Below, piece by piece: positions 30,085 to 40,035 of a stretch of 64,000 bases of DNA; the first letter of the stretch is position 1; every line of letters begins with the position of its first letter. Location: IMG/VR virus record IMGVR_UViG_3300048571_000088, positions 178,589-242,588 of that record; one strand, 5' to 3'. The position numbers and the translations under genes are program-made. The notes below the pieces were generated by a model. That model did no database searches. It was not told where the DNA came from and saw only the letters and a list, made by a program, of their open reading frames with translations. The DNA comes from a virus.

Positions 30085-30957
30085 TTATTTTCCTTTAAAC
30101 GGCGTAAAACGTTTTCGATTTGTTTTACAAATATCTGGTTTATTGCTAATTAATTTCATTTGATCTGTACAGTTATTTTTAAAATAACAAGAGGAACAGT
30201 TGTAGATAGATGGTTTGTTAAAATTCATAACATATTTTGAATAGACATCAGAATATTCCTTTTTGTATGTAGTATGTTTAAATACCAGAGAAGGACTATC
30301 TAAGTCTAGATAAAAACCATAAATAGTTTTTAAAGTGTTTCCATAATAATAACAAACACTCATGTTATATAGATTATAATTTGTCGTATAAGTTGGTAGT
30401 AAATTTACTAAAGTTATTGTATCATCTATGTTAGTTACAGTGACTAAAGTCTGGACATAATAAGAGAAAGGATAAATTTCTGACTCTATGTGTTTAGCTG
30501 GGAGGTAAATCTGCTTATTAAATTCTACAGTCTTAACAGACGGTGCTGCTAATATGTCAATAAGTTTTAGTTGCAAGTTTAAGACTAATTTCCAATACTT
30601 AGCAATTAGTGTCGTATTGATATCAGACTGCATAAAATGTTTTTTATTAAACCCTACGACAGTATTAAAAAAGTAAGACTCGTAAGATGTTATCACATCT
30701 TTAGTTTCATAAGAATGCTTAAAAATCTTATAGACTAAATACATCATAAAATTTTCAATACTTAAACTATAAGTTTCTTCAGAGTCTTCAAACACAGAAA
30801 ATGTATTCATAGCTTCTTTAGGATAAATAGTAGCACGTATTTTAGGATTTAATAAGATAGGACAAAATAATCCAGTACTAAAATAATTTAAACTATGTAA
30901 ATTATTGAAATAATAAGCAGGATCCTTAGATTTTATTCCAGATTTAGGTATACTCAT
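30085..30957 (-). CDS. Hypothetical protein with C-terminal Cys cluster
   Basis: A 290-residue protein of unknown family. The final 45 residues contain YNCSSCYFKNNC and PDICK, a C-x2-C-x5-C plus distal Cys arrangement like the iron-sulphur or zinc clusters of Cas4/AddB-type nucleases. The adjacent upstream gene (overlap 14 bases) is Cas4-like with a similar cluster, so the two could form a complex or be diverged paralogues; I see no complete PD-(D/E)XK core here. Confidence 0.5.
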   Translation of the reverse strand: MSIPKSGIKSKDPAYYFNNLHSLNYFSTGLFCPILLNPKIRATIYPKEAMNTFSVFEDSEETYSLSIENFMMYLVYKIFKHSYETKDVITSYESYFFNTVVGFNKKHFMQSDINTTLIAKYWKLVLNLQLKLIDILAAPSVKTVEFNKQIYLPAKHIESEIYPFSYYVQTLVTVTNIDDTITLVNLLPTYTTNYNLYNMSVCYYYGNTLKTIYGFYLDLDSPSLVFKHTTYKKEYSDVYSKYVMNFNKPSIYNCSSCYFKNNCTDQMKLISNKPDICKTNRKRFTPFKGK

Positions 30958-31855
30958 GATTTAAGCACGTTGTTTTAAATTCACAATAATTACAAGGAAA
31001 GTCGCCTAAGCTAACTCCTTTTTCTTTGTATTTTAAATATGAAGTTTTAGAGATTAAGCCTAGATTATTTCTTGCTTCTATTTGTGGAGCAGAGTAGATA
31101 GGAATATACGTAGAGGGAGGTACAACACCTTCTCGCATATAACTAAGAAATTGTTTTTCTGCCTCTAGAAGTCCAACATCTGTTACAGACTTTTCAATAT
31201 AATTATGAAGCTTATCGTCTGTCCATTTAAACTGAATATTCGGATAGAACTTGGAGTCATGTTCAAACAAAGTAATTCTAAATTGTTTATTTTTAAACCA
31301 TCCACTACAGGATCGGTCAATATAAGCTAAATTAACTGCATCTACTTCTTCATTATGTACTAAGAGGTAACGAAACGCTTGCAGAAGATGTGACATCTGA
31401 GGAGTAGGGCGAATCTTTAAAGTACCATAAATAGATTGCTTATAGTACTCACTACCATTGAAAGTTTTAATTTCAGTTAATTCTAGTTTATTTGTTTGCG
31501 GATTCGTTGTTAACATATCTGCAAAACCTTTTACAAATGATTCTGGATGACTACAAGGAATCTGATTATCAACATAACAACCAGAAGTTTTAATATGATT
31601 AATAAACCAATTTTCCCAATAATCTCCTGCATCTGCAGCCATAACTACATGATTAACTTTTGGTTTAGGATCAGATTTTTGGTATTGATTTTTTTCATAC
31701 CATAACTGCCTACTACAAAATCCTATATCTTTTTTATTATCATCTATACACAACTGAGAAGATGGAGTTAAAAAAGAAAACTGATTTTTAGCGGTCTTTA
31801 AAGGAGATTTTTTATTTAAAGATTGATCGACGAGAGAAAATAAATCATGGAACAT
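30944..31855 (-). CDS. Cas4-like PD-(D/E)XK exonuclease
   Basis: A 303-residue RecB/Cas4-family nuclease. The first Cys is in DIGFCSRQLWY (about 47), and the nuclease core is FVKGFADML ... LELTEIKTF (about 108-130, supplying Asp, Glu and Lys). The C-terminal cluster FPCNYCEFKTTC completes a four-cysteine iron-sulphur site. Phage Cas4-like proteins act as 5'-3' exonucleases in replication or recombination. There is no CRISPR array in the window, so a replication or recombination role is more likely than spacer acquisition. Confidence 0.7.
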   Translation of the reverse strand: MFHDLFSLVDQSLNKKSPLKTAKNQFSFLTPSSQLCIDDNKKDIGFCSRQLWYEKNQYQKSDPKPKVNHVVMAADAGDYWENWFINHIKTSGCYVDNQIPCSHPESFVKGFADMLTTNPQTNKLELTEIKTFNGSEYYKQSIYGTLKIRPTPQMSHLLQAFRYLLVHNEEVDAVNLAYIDRSCSGWFKNKQFRITLFEHDSKFYPNIQFKWTDDKLHNYIEKSVTDVGLLEAEKQFLSYMREGVVPPSTYIPIYSAPQIEARNNLGLISKTSYLKYKEKGVSLGDFPCNYCEFKTTCLNHEYT

Positions 31856-32294
31856 AAACTAACAAAGACTCCTCATCATTTAACTCAAATACTTCTAAAC
31901 TAAATTGTTTTAAAAAAGGAGAACTATTACGAGAAACAGTAAGATAGTTCTTTACTTTAATAATTAAAGATGTATGTTCTAAATTACATACATCTTTTAA
32001 ATAACTAAAGCATAAATGAGTATTTTGAGTAGCATCTACATATACAAAATCTACCATAGCATTTAAAGATTCATCTAAATATGCTTGTTCTAGATCCGTG
32101 TGTAAATGTGTAATAGCGTGCCCGTGAATATTATATGGTTTTTCCAACCCATCGTACTCACCTATAATTAGTAGATTACCTATATTTTCATACTTACGTA
32201 AATAAGCATTCAAAACCTCAGAATCCTTGTCGTAGACAAAAAGAGCTTTATTACTTTTATTTAAAGCGTAAAAAATTGTACGTGTTAGTTCCAT
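31845..32294 (-). CDS. Hypothetical protein, 149 aa
   Basis: An unrecognised 149-residue protein with alternating hydrophobic strands (NLLIIGEYDGL, DFVYVDATQNT, SLIIKVK, SLLVYVP) suggestive of a small alpha/beta fold, possibly Rossmann-like, but without a clear nucleotide-binding motif. It overlaps genes on both sides (Cas4-like downstream, 151-residue protein upstream). Function unknown. Confidence 0.5.
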   Translation of the reverse strand: MELTRTIFYALNKSNKALFVYDKDSEVLNAYLRKYENIGNLLIIGEYDGLEKPYNIHGHAITHLHTDLEQAYLDESLNAMVDFVYVDATQNTHLCFSYLKDVCNLEHTSLIIKVKNYLTVSRNSSPFLKQFSLEVFELNDEESLLVYVP

Positions 32295-32737
32295 AATACC
32301 TGATCATATTTATTTTTTATTTGTTTTAGTTTATCTTCTTTTAAATCGACCACACAAAGAGAGTACTCATTTATATAGTTATTAAAATAAAAAGATATTT
32401 GTTTTTGAATTAAAGGGTCGCTACTTATAAAACTGAACTTACTTTTCTCTTCTTTGTTTACTAGGTAGAGAAAAGTAAGTTCAATAAGATTTATAATAGC
32501 TAGATTACAAGCAGAAGTAGATGGAAAAAAGTAATAGGCGTTACTGTACTTATTATAAGAAATAACACCTATCAAGTAAGATCGTTTAGATACCAACATA
32601 TAATCGTCGCCATGTATAATTGCATGACAATTTGTCTCAATAAATTTTTTATTTACAGTAGACAAAAAAGAAGAACCATACTCTACAGTGAATTCAGGAT
32701 CTTCTTCTTTAAAATTATTAATATACGATTTAAACAT
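32285..32737 (-). CDS. Hypothetical protein, possible GNAT-like fold
   Basis: About 150 residues from the ATG at 32737 (the frame extends to 32785 but the internal ATG before FKSYINNF is a better start). Segments LIGVISYNKYSNAYYFFPSTSACNLA and LIELTFLYLV (short words) are reminiscent of an acetyltransferase-like core, but no acetyl-CoA motif is convincing. It lies immediately downstream of the rIIB-like gene. Confidence 0.4.
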   Translation of the reverse strand: MFKSYINNFKEEDPEFTVEYGSSFLSTVNKKFIETNCHAIIHGDDYMLVSKRSYLIGVISYNKYSNAYYFFPSTSACNLAIINLIELTFLYLVNKEEKSKFSFISSDPLIQKQISFYFNNYINEYSLCVVDLKEDKLKQIKNKYDQVLWN

Positions 32738-32753
32738 ATAGGTATCCTTTTGA

Positions 32754-33641
32754 TTAAATTTTAGGGATTGTTTTTGAATCCACATCTACACCCCAAGTAC
32801 CTACTTGACGAACAGATTGTAATTTACATACACGAATTTTTTGTCCATCATAGTCTAATGGAATACTAATAATATCTTTTACTTCAATTTTAACTAATAA
32901 GACAGGATTCCCAGTACCAGCAAATGACTTTAAATAACCCCAAGAACAAACGTGCAGCCCGTATGAACAATAAGAAGAGTCGTTATCATCTACTTTTGAA
33001 CGAGGCATTTCAACTGTAAGTCCAGGTGTATAATCTACAGTATTAGAGTGAATATCATAGAAGTTCTCACGAACTACTTTCCAAGCATAGATACAACCAT
33101 CGTCAGAAATTGTTAAATCATTATGTTGTAAAAAGCTAAATAAACGATTAGCAACTTTGAATGAAGAGTTAGAGATGTTTTCAATAAACAAAGACCAACG
33201 ATTCATAAACGTATCAAAATCTACATTCTTTTTAAATTCTTGTAGAATAAAATGTTCTAATTTCTCATCAACTTGCTCTCCTTTGTAAGTAAGAGAATCA
33301 CCAACAATCTTTAAATCGCCTTTAGACCAGACGTTATTAAATTGTTTCTTCATGTTTACTAAGTTAGCAAGCACGTCAATTTCTTCGTCTGAGATTGCAG
33401 GATTAAGTAAAAGATTTTGTGCTTTTTCTAAAACAACAGGAAAAATATTATTATTAGGGTATACAGTAAAAGTTAAACTTTTAAAAGGAATATTAATAAT
33501 TACAACTGCCGGAGTAATAAGTACACATGCTTTGTGTAGTTCTACTTCTTCTGTGATAGCTCCGAGTGGTCGTGTCGTAGGCTTATAATTAAGAGATGTA
33601 TTTAAAAAATAATCATCTAAATAAGTGTCATCGTATTGCAT
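32754..33641 (-). CDS. rIIB: rIIB-like protein
   Basis: A 295-residue protein matching the rIIB family in length and in the C-terminal signature (DDGCIYAWKVVRENFYD, then YCSYGLHVCSWGYLKSF and the VEVKDIISIP-like region). It lies immediately downstream of the rIIA-like gene with 10 bases between them, the order seen in T4-like phages. In T4 rIIAB influences membrane integrity, lysis timing and superinfection exclusion; the mechanism remains unclear. The CGG bases within it are out of frame (CTC GGA, CCG GCA, TAC GGG). Confidence 0.75.
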   Translation of the reverse strand: MQYDDTYLDDYFLNTSLNYKPTTRPLGAITEEVELHKACVLITPAVVIINIPFKSLTFTVYPNNNIFPVVLEKAQNLLLNPAISDEEIDVLANLVNMKKQFNNVWSKGDLKIVGDSLTYKGEQVDEKLEHFILQEFKKNVDFDTFMNRWSLFIENISNSSFKVANRLFSFLQHNDLTISDDGCIYAWKVVRENFYDIHSNTVDYTPGLTVEMPRSKVDDNDSSYCSYGLHVCSWGYLKSFAGTGNPVLLVKIEVKDIISIPLDYDGQKIRVCKLQSVRQVGTWGVDVDSKTIPKI

Positions 33642-33651
33642 AATTTTGGTC

Positions 33652-36600
33652 TCAATTTTTAATGTTTAAAATGTTTAGAATGGTACTGAGTAATGAAGGA
33701 GAGTAGTACTCATATAAAGAAAACTTCTCTAAATAGTACTTAGAGTCAATAATCAAAGTATCAAAAGATGAGTACCAAGCTGGTGTAACTGTAAGTAATT
33801 CGGTTATTACGTATTGATCTTGAATATCAGAAAGAGAGGTAAAGTTACTTGTTTCTACACAATTAAAAAACTTATCTACATCTTGTCTAATAAACAGATC
33901 CGCTTCTTCAGAGATAATTAAAGAAGTTGGCAAAACTTTATAAAAGTGATTTAAAGCTGAACGAATAGCTGCGAATCTGTTGTAATACCCTAGTCCATCT
34001 AGATTTGAGTGCTGATTTGTTGAGCGGCATGCCTTAATAAACAATGTGTAATAATAGCTTTCATCTTTTACAACAGGAAATTCTTGGAGTAAAAGATCCT
34101 TCAATTTACTCTGTAATTCATCACTTGATGAAACAATAGTCACATTGGATCCTACCAAAGATTCTGTAACTTTTTGTAACTTTGCTTCGGAAGGAATAAT
34201 TAAAATACTACTCGTTAAGTTAGTATTTTTTAAGCTTGCTGACCAATACTCTTTTGCGCCTGAAAGAATAAAAATATTTTTATAATTTGAAAAATAATTA
34301 TTCACTGTCAAAGGTAAAACCTTGTCAGCAGAATCACGTTGCACAGAAATAAGATTACCATCAGAGTAATAACCGTATGTGTGAAGTGTTCTAACTCCAG
34401 GTATAAACGAGGCACTAGGACTTGTTGTACTAGACTTAGTTACTGAACTTACTTTTCTTTTTAGTTTTGGAAGAGAATTGTACTTAACAAATTCAATTGT
34501 ACGTCCTAAAACTTTAAAAGCAGAAACAAGATGTGTTTGCTCATCTGCAGTTATATTGCGGATAATATGTAAATCTGTTACTGAGCCATAAGTCTGCAGA
34601 ACTCTCGCCGGAGAATATTTTTCATTCTCGTCTAATAATAAAATAGTACTAACATATTTTGACACTAGTGAGTCATCAAGATTAAAATAGGAAAGAAAAA
34701 TACTGTCTTGCCATCTGATTGCTGATAAGCTTGTTAATTTACAAGAGTCATCAAGAGACCTAAAAGAAGAGTTTCTAAACGAAGAAATTTCTTCGTCGAT
34801 TAGACTTTTTAAATACTTGTAAACATCAGAATAGAGTGCTGGCAGTTTAACTATATTTGAAAGCCAGTGTAGTTGTGACTTATCAATTTGCTTATCTGTG
34901 CCGATATCTTTAATTATTTCTCGAAGACTAACAGAGCCGTCTAATTTAATTTTATTAGTTTCTTTGTAAATAGTCTTTAAGACATCTGAATACGACTGAT
35001 TAAACACACTTGCAATAGTATCTTCATTTTTGTCAGTATTTTCAATTCCTTCTCTATTCATAGGAATAGTTACAGAGCCAATTGGTACTTCTAAAACAAA
35101 ATAATTTGATGAGTCAGGAATACAAAACGTGTCAGTAAACTCAGAAAATAATCGACTCTGACGTGTATAAGGATAAACAACACCACCAACACTAATATAC
35201 ATTTTATTGTTATAGTACCTACCGTTAGGAGTAGAATAAACTTTTAATGTGTCAGATAGTGTTTTACTTAATTTAGGAAACTCAGGAAGGTCGTATTTTG
35301 TAGTTAGATCATCAATGTCTGAATAAAATTCAGGAAGAATATCAAAATTAAATAGTTGAGTAATACAAGCTTGTTGAAAAGATTCTAAGTTATTTGTCTC
35401 TTTACAAGGAATTATATACTTAAGGCCGTTAGGTTCTTTTGTTTCTTCTTCGTGAGTAATAATTAAAACAGGAGTTGCTTGATTCTCTAGGTACCAGAGA
35501 GCACTATATTTAGTTCCATTAAAATATGACTCAACATGGAAAGAATCCACTAGAGTAAAGGCACTTTTTGATCCTACGGGATCCCTTATAGCTTTCACTA
35601 TAAGCCGGACTATATCATCTTTGGTTATTTAACCAAAGGAGGACGCTTTTTCATAATAGTTTCAATATATGCTATTACTACTTCTTGTATTTAACCAGAC
35701 TTTACTGGTCAAGTAGTCTCTGAAGTTTCTACCTATGTATAGGTAACTTACCTGCGCATTATCCAATCTTTTAGGTTTTTACCATCCAACAAGCATTACC
35801 TTGTCTGCTACTACTTGTATCACTACAGTATGCGGTACTAAAAGCTTAAGGAACTTCACGCAATCCATCCTCTTTTATTCGGGCTAGAATCAATTGTTGA
35901 CAATGAAACTTACACTTGTTACATTTATATCTAACATACAGATTTGTACCTGTTTTTCTGGTACCATTTTTTAATAAATTAGATCCACAATGCTTGCATT
36001 TAGGATTTTTATCTGTTTTGTTGATAGGTATAAAAGTTGAAAACAAGTTATGTTTTCTTTTTAAACAGATGGTACAATCTTTATATAAATAATTTTTTAA
36101 ATCTAAAATATCAGATGTTTTTACCCATTCGATAACATATAAAATTTTATTCTTACCTAGTGTCTTATTCTTTTCTCTGAAGATAGGGACATTAATACTT
36201 GAATTTTTTAATTCAGCTATAATATCAGAAATCAAAGTAAAAGAAGTAGTACATATTTCAACCCTTCTTAAATTTGGCCTACTTGTCGAGAGGGAGATAC
36301 TACCATCACCGTCAAAGTATCCTCGTAAAAAGTGTGAAATAAATTCTTTTTTCATTTTAGGTATAAATAATTTTTCAGAGTTTTCTGCAGATTTTCTAGG
36401 AATTACTCCTGCATAATAAAAATCTAAGAATAATTGTTTATTCCTTTTAGATAAAGAATATTGTATTTTAGAATTTTTATTGTGTTTTGAAAAATCATAG
36501 CTAGATTTATTAAAAAATGGAAACAATACATGAAGATCATCTATTAACTGACTATCAATTAAAGAAATTCTTACTGTATTTGTATTTAAACGTTTTACAT

Positions 36601-37099
36601 CTGTATTAGAAACAAGACATCCGGTCTGCATAAAACAGACCAAGCAAATAAGCTTTTTCAGGAGTATCTATTGTTTTAAATTCATTATTATATTGTTGTT
36701 TCATAGGTTTTTAAACAAAGTGTTAGTATTGTATTTAATTTGATTTCAAGTCAACCCGAAGCCGCCTGGGTTTAAGTTATCTTTTGCTTTTGTAGTAGAA
36801 AATAACTTATTTAAATACGTATTTAAATCTTCACGACTTAGTCCTGGACCAAAATCTCTTATTTTAAAATTAGAATCAAAACGAGATGGGAGTTGAATAT
36901 GAAAAGAAGATAAATTACCTACTAATTTATGTGCTTCTAGCGCATTAGTAGAAAGTTCTCGGATTACTGAAAAAACTGGATTTGAATATAAGTTCTTTAA
37001 GATTAAAGAAAACATCCGGTCGTCAACAACTGCACCCATCTGCTGAGTTTTAAAATTATTAGTAGAAATAACTTCAATTGAATTTGTGTTTAATAACAA
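33652..37099 (-). CDS. rIIA: rIIA-like GHKL ATPase, interrupted by a group I intron
   Basis: Two exons, 36754-37099 and 33652-35576, join to a 756-residue rIIA-like protein. Exon 1 has the GHKL motif VIRELSTNALEAH and ends in NPGGFG; splicing adds a Leu codon (T + TA) and continues GSKSAFTLVDSF, rebuilding the conserved GGFGLGSKS ATP lid. Joined length is a multiple of three. Codon 28 is a CGG (37018-37016, GAC CGG ATG) that must be read as Arg without skipping, because the +1 frame stops within a few codons: one of three exceptions to the CGG rule. Start is a TTG at 37099. Confidence 0.78.
35577..36753 (-). mobile_element. Group I intron in rIIA
   Basis: 1177 bases between exon ends GGCTTCGGGT and TAGGATCAAAA. 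The 5' exon ends in T and the intron ends in G (35577), as group I introns require. Near the 3' end on the minus strand I see the R element as CTTCAGAGACTAC (about 35735-35720) and the S element as AAGATGATATAGTCC (about 35619-35605), and upstream the P/Q-like AATGCGCAGGTAA. A LAGLIDADG ORF fills the middle. The internal guide sequence was not resolved by eye. Confidence 0.85.
35846..36704 (-). CDS. LAGLIDADG homing endonuclease in the intron, one CGG skip site
   Basis: 285 residues after one skip. The ATG at 36704 opens MKQQ..., giving the first motif AYLLGLFYAD and then an in-frame CGG. Omitting the C at 36623 gives AYLLGLFYADGCLVSNT, a proper LAGLIDADG motif with its Gly at residue 28. The second motif is FLRGYFDGDGSI. 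The C-terminus carries a zinc-ribbon-like PKCKHCG ... YKCNKCKFHC. Without the skip the protein ends after 32 codons. It is the intron-mobility enzyme by location. Confidence 0.8.
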
Positions 37100-37112
37100 T
37101 GTGATTACCTAG

Positions 37113-38138
37113 TCAAGGAAAAATGATTTCAGTACTAACGTACTTAATATCAAGAATTTCTGAAAAATATGTGGATTCTGTATTTGTTTTTAAATAAGTA
37201 TACTTAGGATTTAAATACAGTAAAAAACCAGAAGATATATCTTCTTCGCACAATACAGAATCGTGCTTAAGAAAAGATGATTGTAAATTATATACAGCTT
37301 TAGATTGAGACGCCAGAAGATAAAAAAAAGATGACTTACTATTTTTTAAATACGACAGAAATAATTTAAATTTAGACACTGTCAAAGACGAAATAAATTC
37401 AAAATTATTAAATAAGGTAGAAAATAATTGAATAAATAATTTAGAGGTGATAATTACCGAAGAATCTTTTAAGTAGGAATTTTCTCTATAACTATTTACA
37501 TAGCCAAGTTTTTTAAAGTAATTAAAAATAAAATGTTTTTCTTCTGTTGTTAAGTCTACTATCTCTAAGTATTTGCCAGCAGTAAGAGTAAATTCAGATG
37601 CTAAACATTTATAAGCTAAGAAAAGAAACTCAGGAGAGATAAGTAAATTATTTTTTAATTTAATTGTCTTAGTGAGTTGAAGACCTCTATAAAGAACTTG
37701 AGGCGAAAGAGTACCATAAGCGGAAACCAATGATAATTTCTCAGGCGTTTCTAATTCGTACTCTTTAAAGACTTTACTAGCGTAAATTTTTAACTTAGGA
37801 TTATCAAGCGAGTAACACAAGTCGTACTGATTTATTAAGTATTTACTTATATCTATGTACTGACTAGTCACGCAAGGTTTAACAAAAGCAGTATTATCTA
37901 CTGAAATCCAATCTCCAACTTGAAGTTTAGAAATAAAGTGAAACTCTGTAGATAAATCTAGATTTAATTTACTTATCTTTTTTGCACTGACGTACGACCT
38001 TGGATTATTTGTAGGTACATAATAAAAGCCTTGCTCTGTTTTTATTAAGTAATAAGAAGAATAATAAGAATCTTTATCTAAGTATTCTTCTTTCTTTTGT
38101 TGCATATAGAACTCAGGTATATAAGGATAACTACGCAT
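37113..38138 (-). CDS. Hypothetical protein, possibly LAGLIDADG/Hint-related
   Basis: A 341-residue protein from the ATG at 38138, which overlaps the ligase stop (GATGCGTAG). A longer frame to 38156 is less likely. The segment ISKLQVGDWISVDN resembles a Hint/intein block, and ISPEFLFLAYKCLASEF plus ITSKLFIQLFSTLF resemble a degenerate dodecapeptide endonuclease, but no full LAGLIDADG motif is present. It sits between the rIIA exon 1 start and the ligase, a common insertion place for homing genes. Identity is uncertain. Confidence 0.45.
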   Translation of the reverse strand: MRSYPYIPEFYMQQKKEEYLDKDSYYSSYYLIKTEQGFYYVPTNNPRSYVSAKKISKLNLDLSTEFHFISKLQVGDWISVDNTAFVKPCVTSQYIDISKYLINQYDLCYSLDNPKLKIYASKVFKEYELETPEKLSLVSAYGTLSPQVLYRGLQLTKTIKLKNNLLISPEFLFLAYKCLASEFTLTAGKYLEIVDLTTEEKHFIFNYFKKLGYVNSYRENSYLKDSSVIITSKLFIQLFSTLFNNFEFISSLTVSKFKLFLSYLKNSKSSFFYLLASQSKAVYNLQSSFLKHDSVLCEEDISSGFLLYLNPKYTYLKTNTESTYFSEILDIKYVSTEIIFP

Positions 38139-39342
38139 CAGGAGTAAACACTCCATCTACAATAGACCCTACTCTTAAGTCAATACCCACAGGAAACAAA
38201 GGAACTTTATATTTTGACAAAACTTGGTAGTCAATAGTTAAATATTTTCCAACCAAAGAGTCTCGATTATCATAATACTTAATTAAATTATCTTGCTTAT
38301 TGCCTTTAACAGAACCAACATCAAAAGTATTGTAAGCTTCGTCTGCTAAATTAAAATGATTTTCACAAACAATTTGAACTTTTGTAGGATCATTTTCAGC
38401 TAAATAGATTTTAAGAATTTTAAACTCATCTTGCTCCATTACTTTATATTTAAGTAGGAAAGAAGATCTTTTATTAAATTCATAAGCTGAGTTACCATGC
38501 CTTAACATAAGACCTTCGTAACCTAAAACAATCCACTCTGTTGCAAGATTTTTAAGTTCCTCTTCATTTTTTACTTGAACATTACTTACAATATACAATA
38601 AAGAACTAGATGCACTTGCAATCAGTAGTCCTTTGTAGTCTATAAATCTATCAAAATAGTTATCAGCTAGGTGGCTATAATTAACATAATCATAAATATG
38701 ATACTGTACGTCTTCAGTTTTCCATGTGATTCCAGTATCAGGATCTAAAACTTCGCAATAACTATCATTATTGATAAGCGATGATAAGATTTCAAAAGGA
38801 ATATCTGGATGGAATAATTCTCCATCAAACATACATGAAAAAGAGTCAGAGTCAAGAAGTAAACGTATATCAGTTTCTAAGTGTGTTAAGTACTTAAATC
38901 CTTTATATTCACGAGAAGTAAATTTCAGTTTTCCTGACTCACAATGGACATTACATCTGATTCCATTTAATTTTTTAGATGCCCAATTATTATTTGAGTT
39001 CCAATCTATTAAATGTTTTTTATCTTTGTACTTTTGCGCTAACATTGCTTTTGAAGATTTAGTGTAAGTATCTTTACTAGGAGAGTAATCATCATCAAAT
39101 TGTTTTTGATACAATTGTCCAAGTTTTAAATCTACTTGTTGAGTAATTGAAGTCTCATTAGATTTACCCTTATTTTTACCTTCCTTTACATAAACAACTT
39201 TTTCTTGTTGTTTACCATCTTCATAGCCCCATTGAATAACAATAGAGATTCCTTTTCCTTCTAGTACTTTATAATCAGTACTAGCTTTCCAAATTTTCCA
39301 TTTATCTTTTGAAGACTTAGCAAAAAGAGTTTGGTTATTCAT
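38131..39342 (-). CDS. ATP-dependent DNA ligase with N-terminal WGR-like domain
   Basis: A 403-residue ligase that seals nicks during replication and repair. Residues 1-70 look like a WGR-type domain (IVIQWGYEDGKQ). The nucleotidyltransferase core follows with motif I ASKKLNGIR (Lys is the adenylation site, about 122), motif III FDGELFH, motif IV GYEGLMLR and motif V FLLKYK. The C-terminal OB-fold region ends PVGIDLRVGSIVDG. The start overlaps the upstream gene by 8 bases. No in-frame CGG. Confidence 0.85.
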   Translation of the reverse strand: MNNQTLFAKSSKDKWKIWKASTDYKVLEGKGISIVIQWGYEDGKQQEKVVYVKEGKNKGKSNETSITQQVDLKLGQLYQKQFDDDYSPSKDTYTKSSKAMLAQKYKDKKHLIDWNSNNNWASKKLNGIRCNVHCESGKLKFTSREYKGFKYLTHLETDIRLLLDSDSFSCMFDGELFHPDIPFEILSSLINNDSYCEVLDPDTGITWKTEDVQYHIYDYVNYSHLADNYFDRFIDYKGLLIASASSSLLYIVSNVQVKNEEELKNLATEWIVLGYEGLMLRHGNSAYEFNKRSSFLLKYKVMEQDEFKILKIYLAENDPTKVQIVCENHFNLADEAYNTFDVGSVKGNKQDNLIKYYDNRDSLVGKYLTIDYQVLSKYKVPLFPVGIDLRVGSIVDGVFTPDA

Positions 39343-40016
39343 GTATTCCTTTATTATAATAAGTATATAGTTTTTTATATTTTCGATTCTGAAGGTCTTT
39401 AAACACAGGGGTAGAAAGATGAGAACACTTCTCTAGTAAGATATTTAAAATTTTATAAATATCTTCTCTTGTATAAGTACAAGACTTTTTAGATAGTGTA
39501 TAAGTATTTATTACTAACGTTTCATCGTCATAACAGCAAGTGTAACGATCTTCAATATAAATAATAGGTCTAAGATATAAAAGTAAATCTTTATATAAAT
39601 CTATTTCTTCTTTAGAAACTAAGATGTCATACTTATTTCCTTGTCCTAGTAAATAATCACAGACAATTAAATCTTGTTTGGGTATATTTAATGACTTGTA
39701 AGTATCAAGAAAAGACCTATAATTTAGGTAAGATATATTTAAATCAGATTTTAAATAATCATCATGACTTATATGTTTAAATACAAGCGCATAAAATACA
39801 CCGAAGAGGATTCTTAAAGTTATTATGAACACTCAGAAAATTTAAAATTAAATTATTTAAGTATAACCAATTAGTCCATACTTTATTTTTTGTTTTTAAT
39901 GAGTCTTTGTATATGGTTTCAAGAGTTAGTAGATTTTCTTTTATATTAGGATCATACTTCTCTAGATACCACTCTAAGGCTCTTTTATAGTAAATATCAT
40001 TTATCTGAGTAGACAT
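39335..40016 (-). CDS. Hypothetical protein rebuilt by one CGG skip
   Basis: 226 residues after one skip, no known family. The zero frame from 40016 ends shortly after CTT CGG TGT; omitting the C at 39803 gives FKNPL-G-VFYALVFKHISHDDY and reads on to a stop coupled to the ligase start. Before correction it appears as two overlapping ORFs. Tyr/Leu/Lys/Asp-rich, no membrane helix. It overlaps the ligase gene by 8 bases, hinting at co-expression with ligase. Confidence 0.6.
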
Positions 40017-40035
40017 AATTATGATTACCAGTAAG

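Noticed and set aside
30944-31855. Part of a CRISPR-Cas system
   Set aside because: No repeat array, Cas1 or Cas2 in the window; a stand-alone phage Cas4-like nuclease is more likely.
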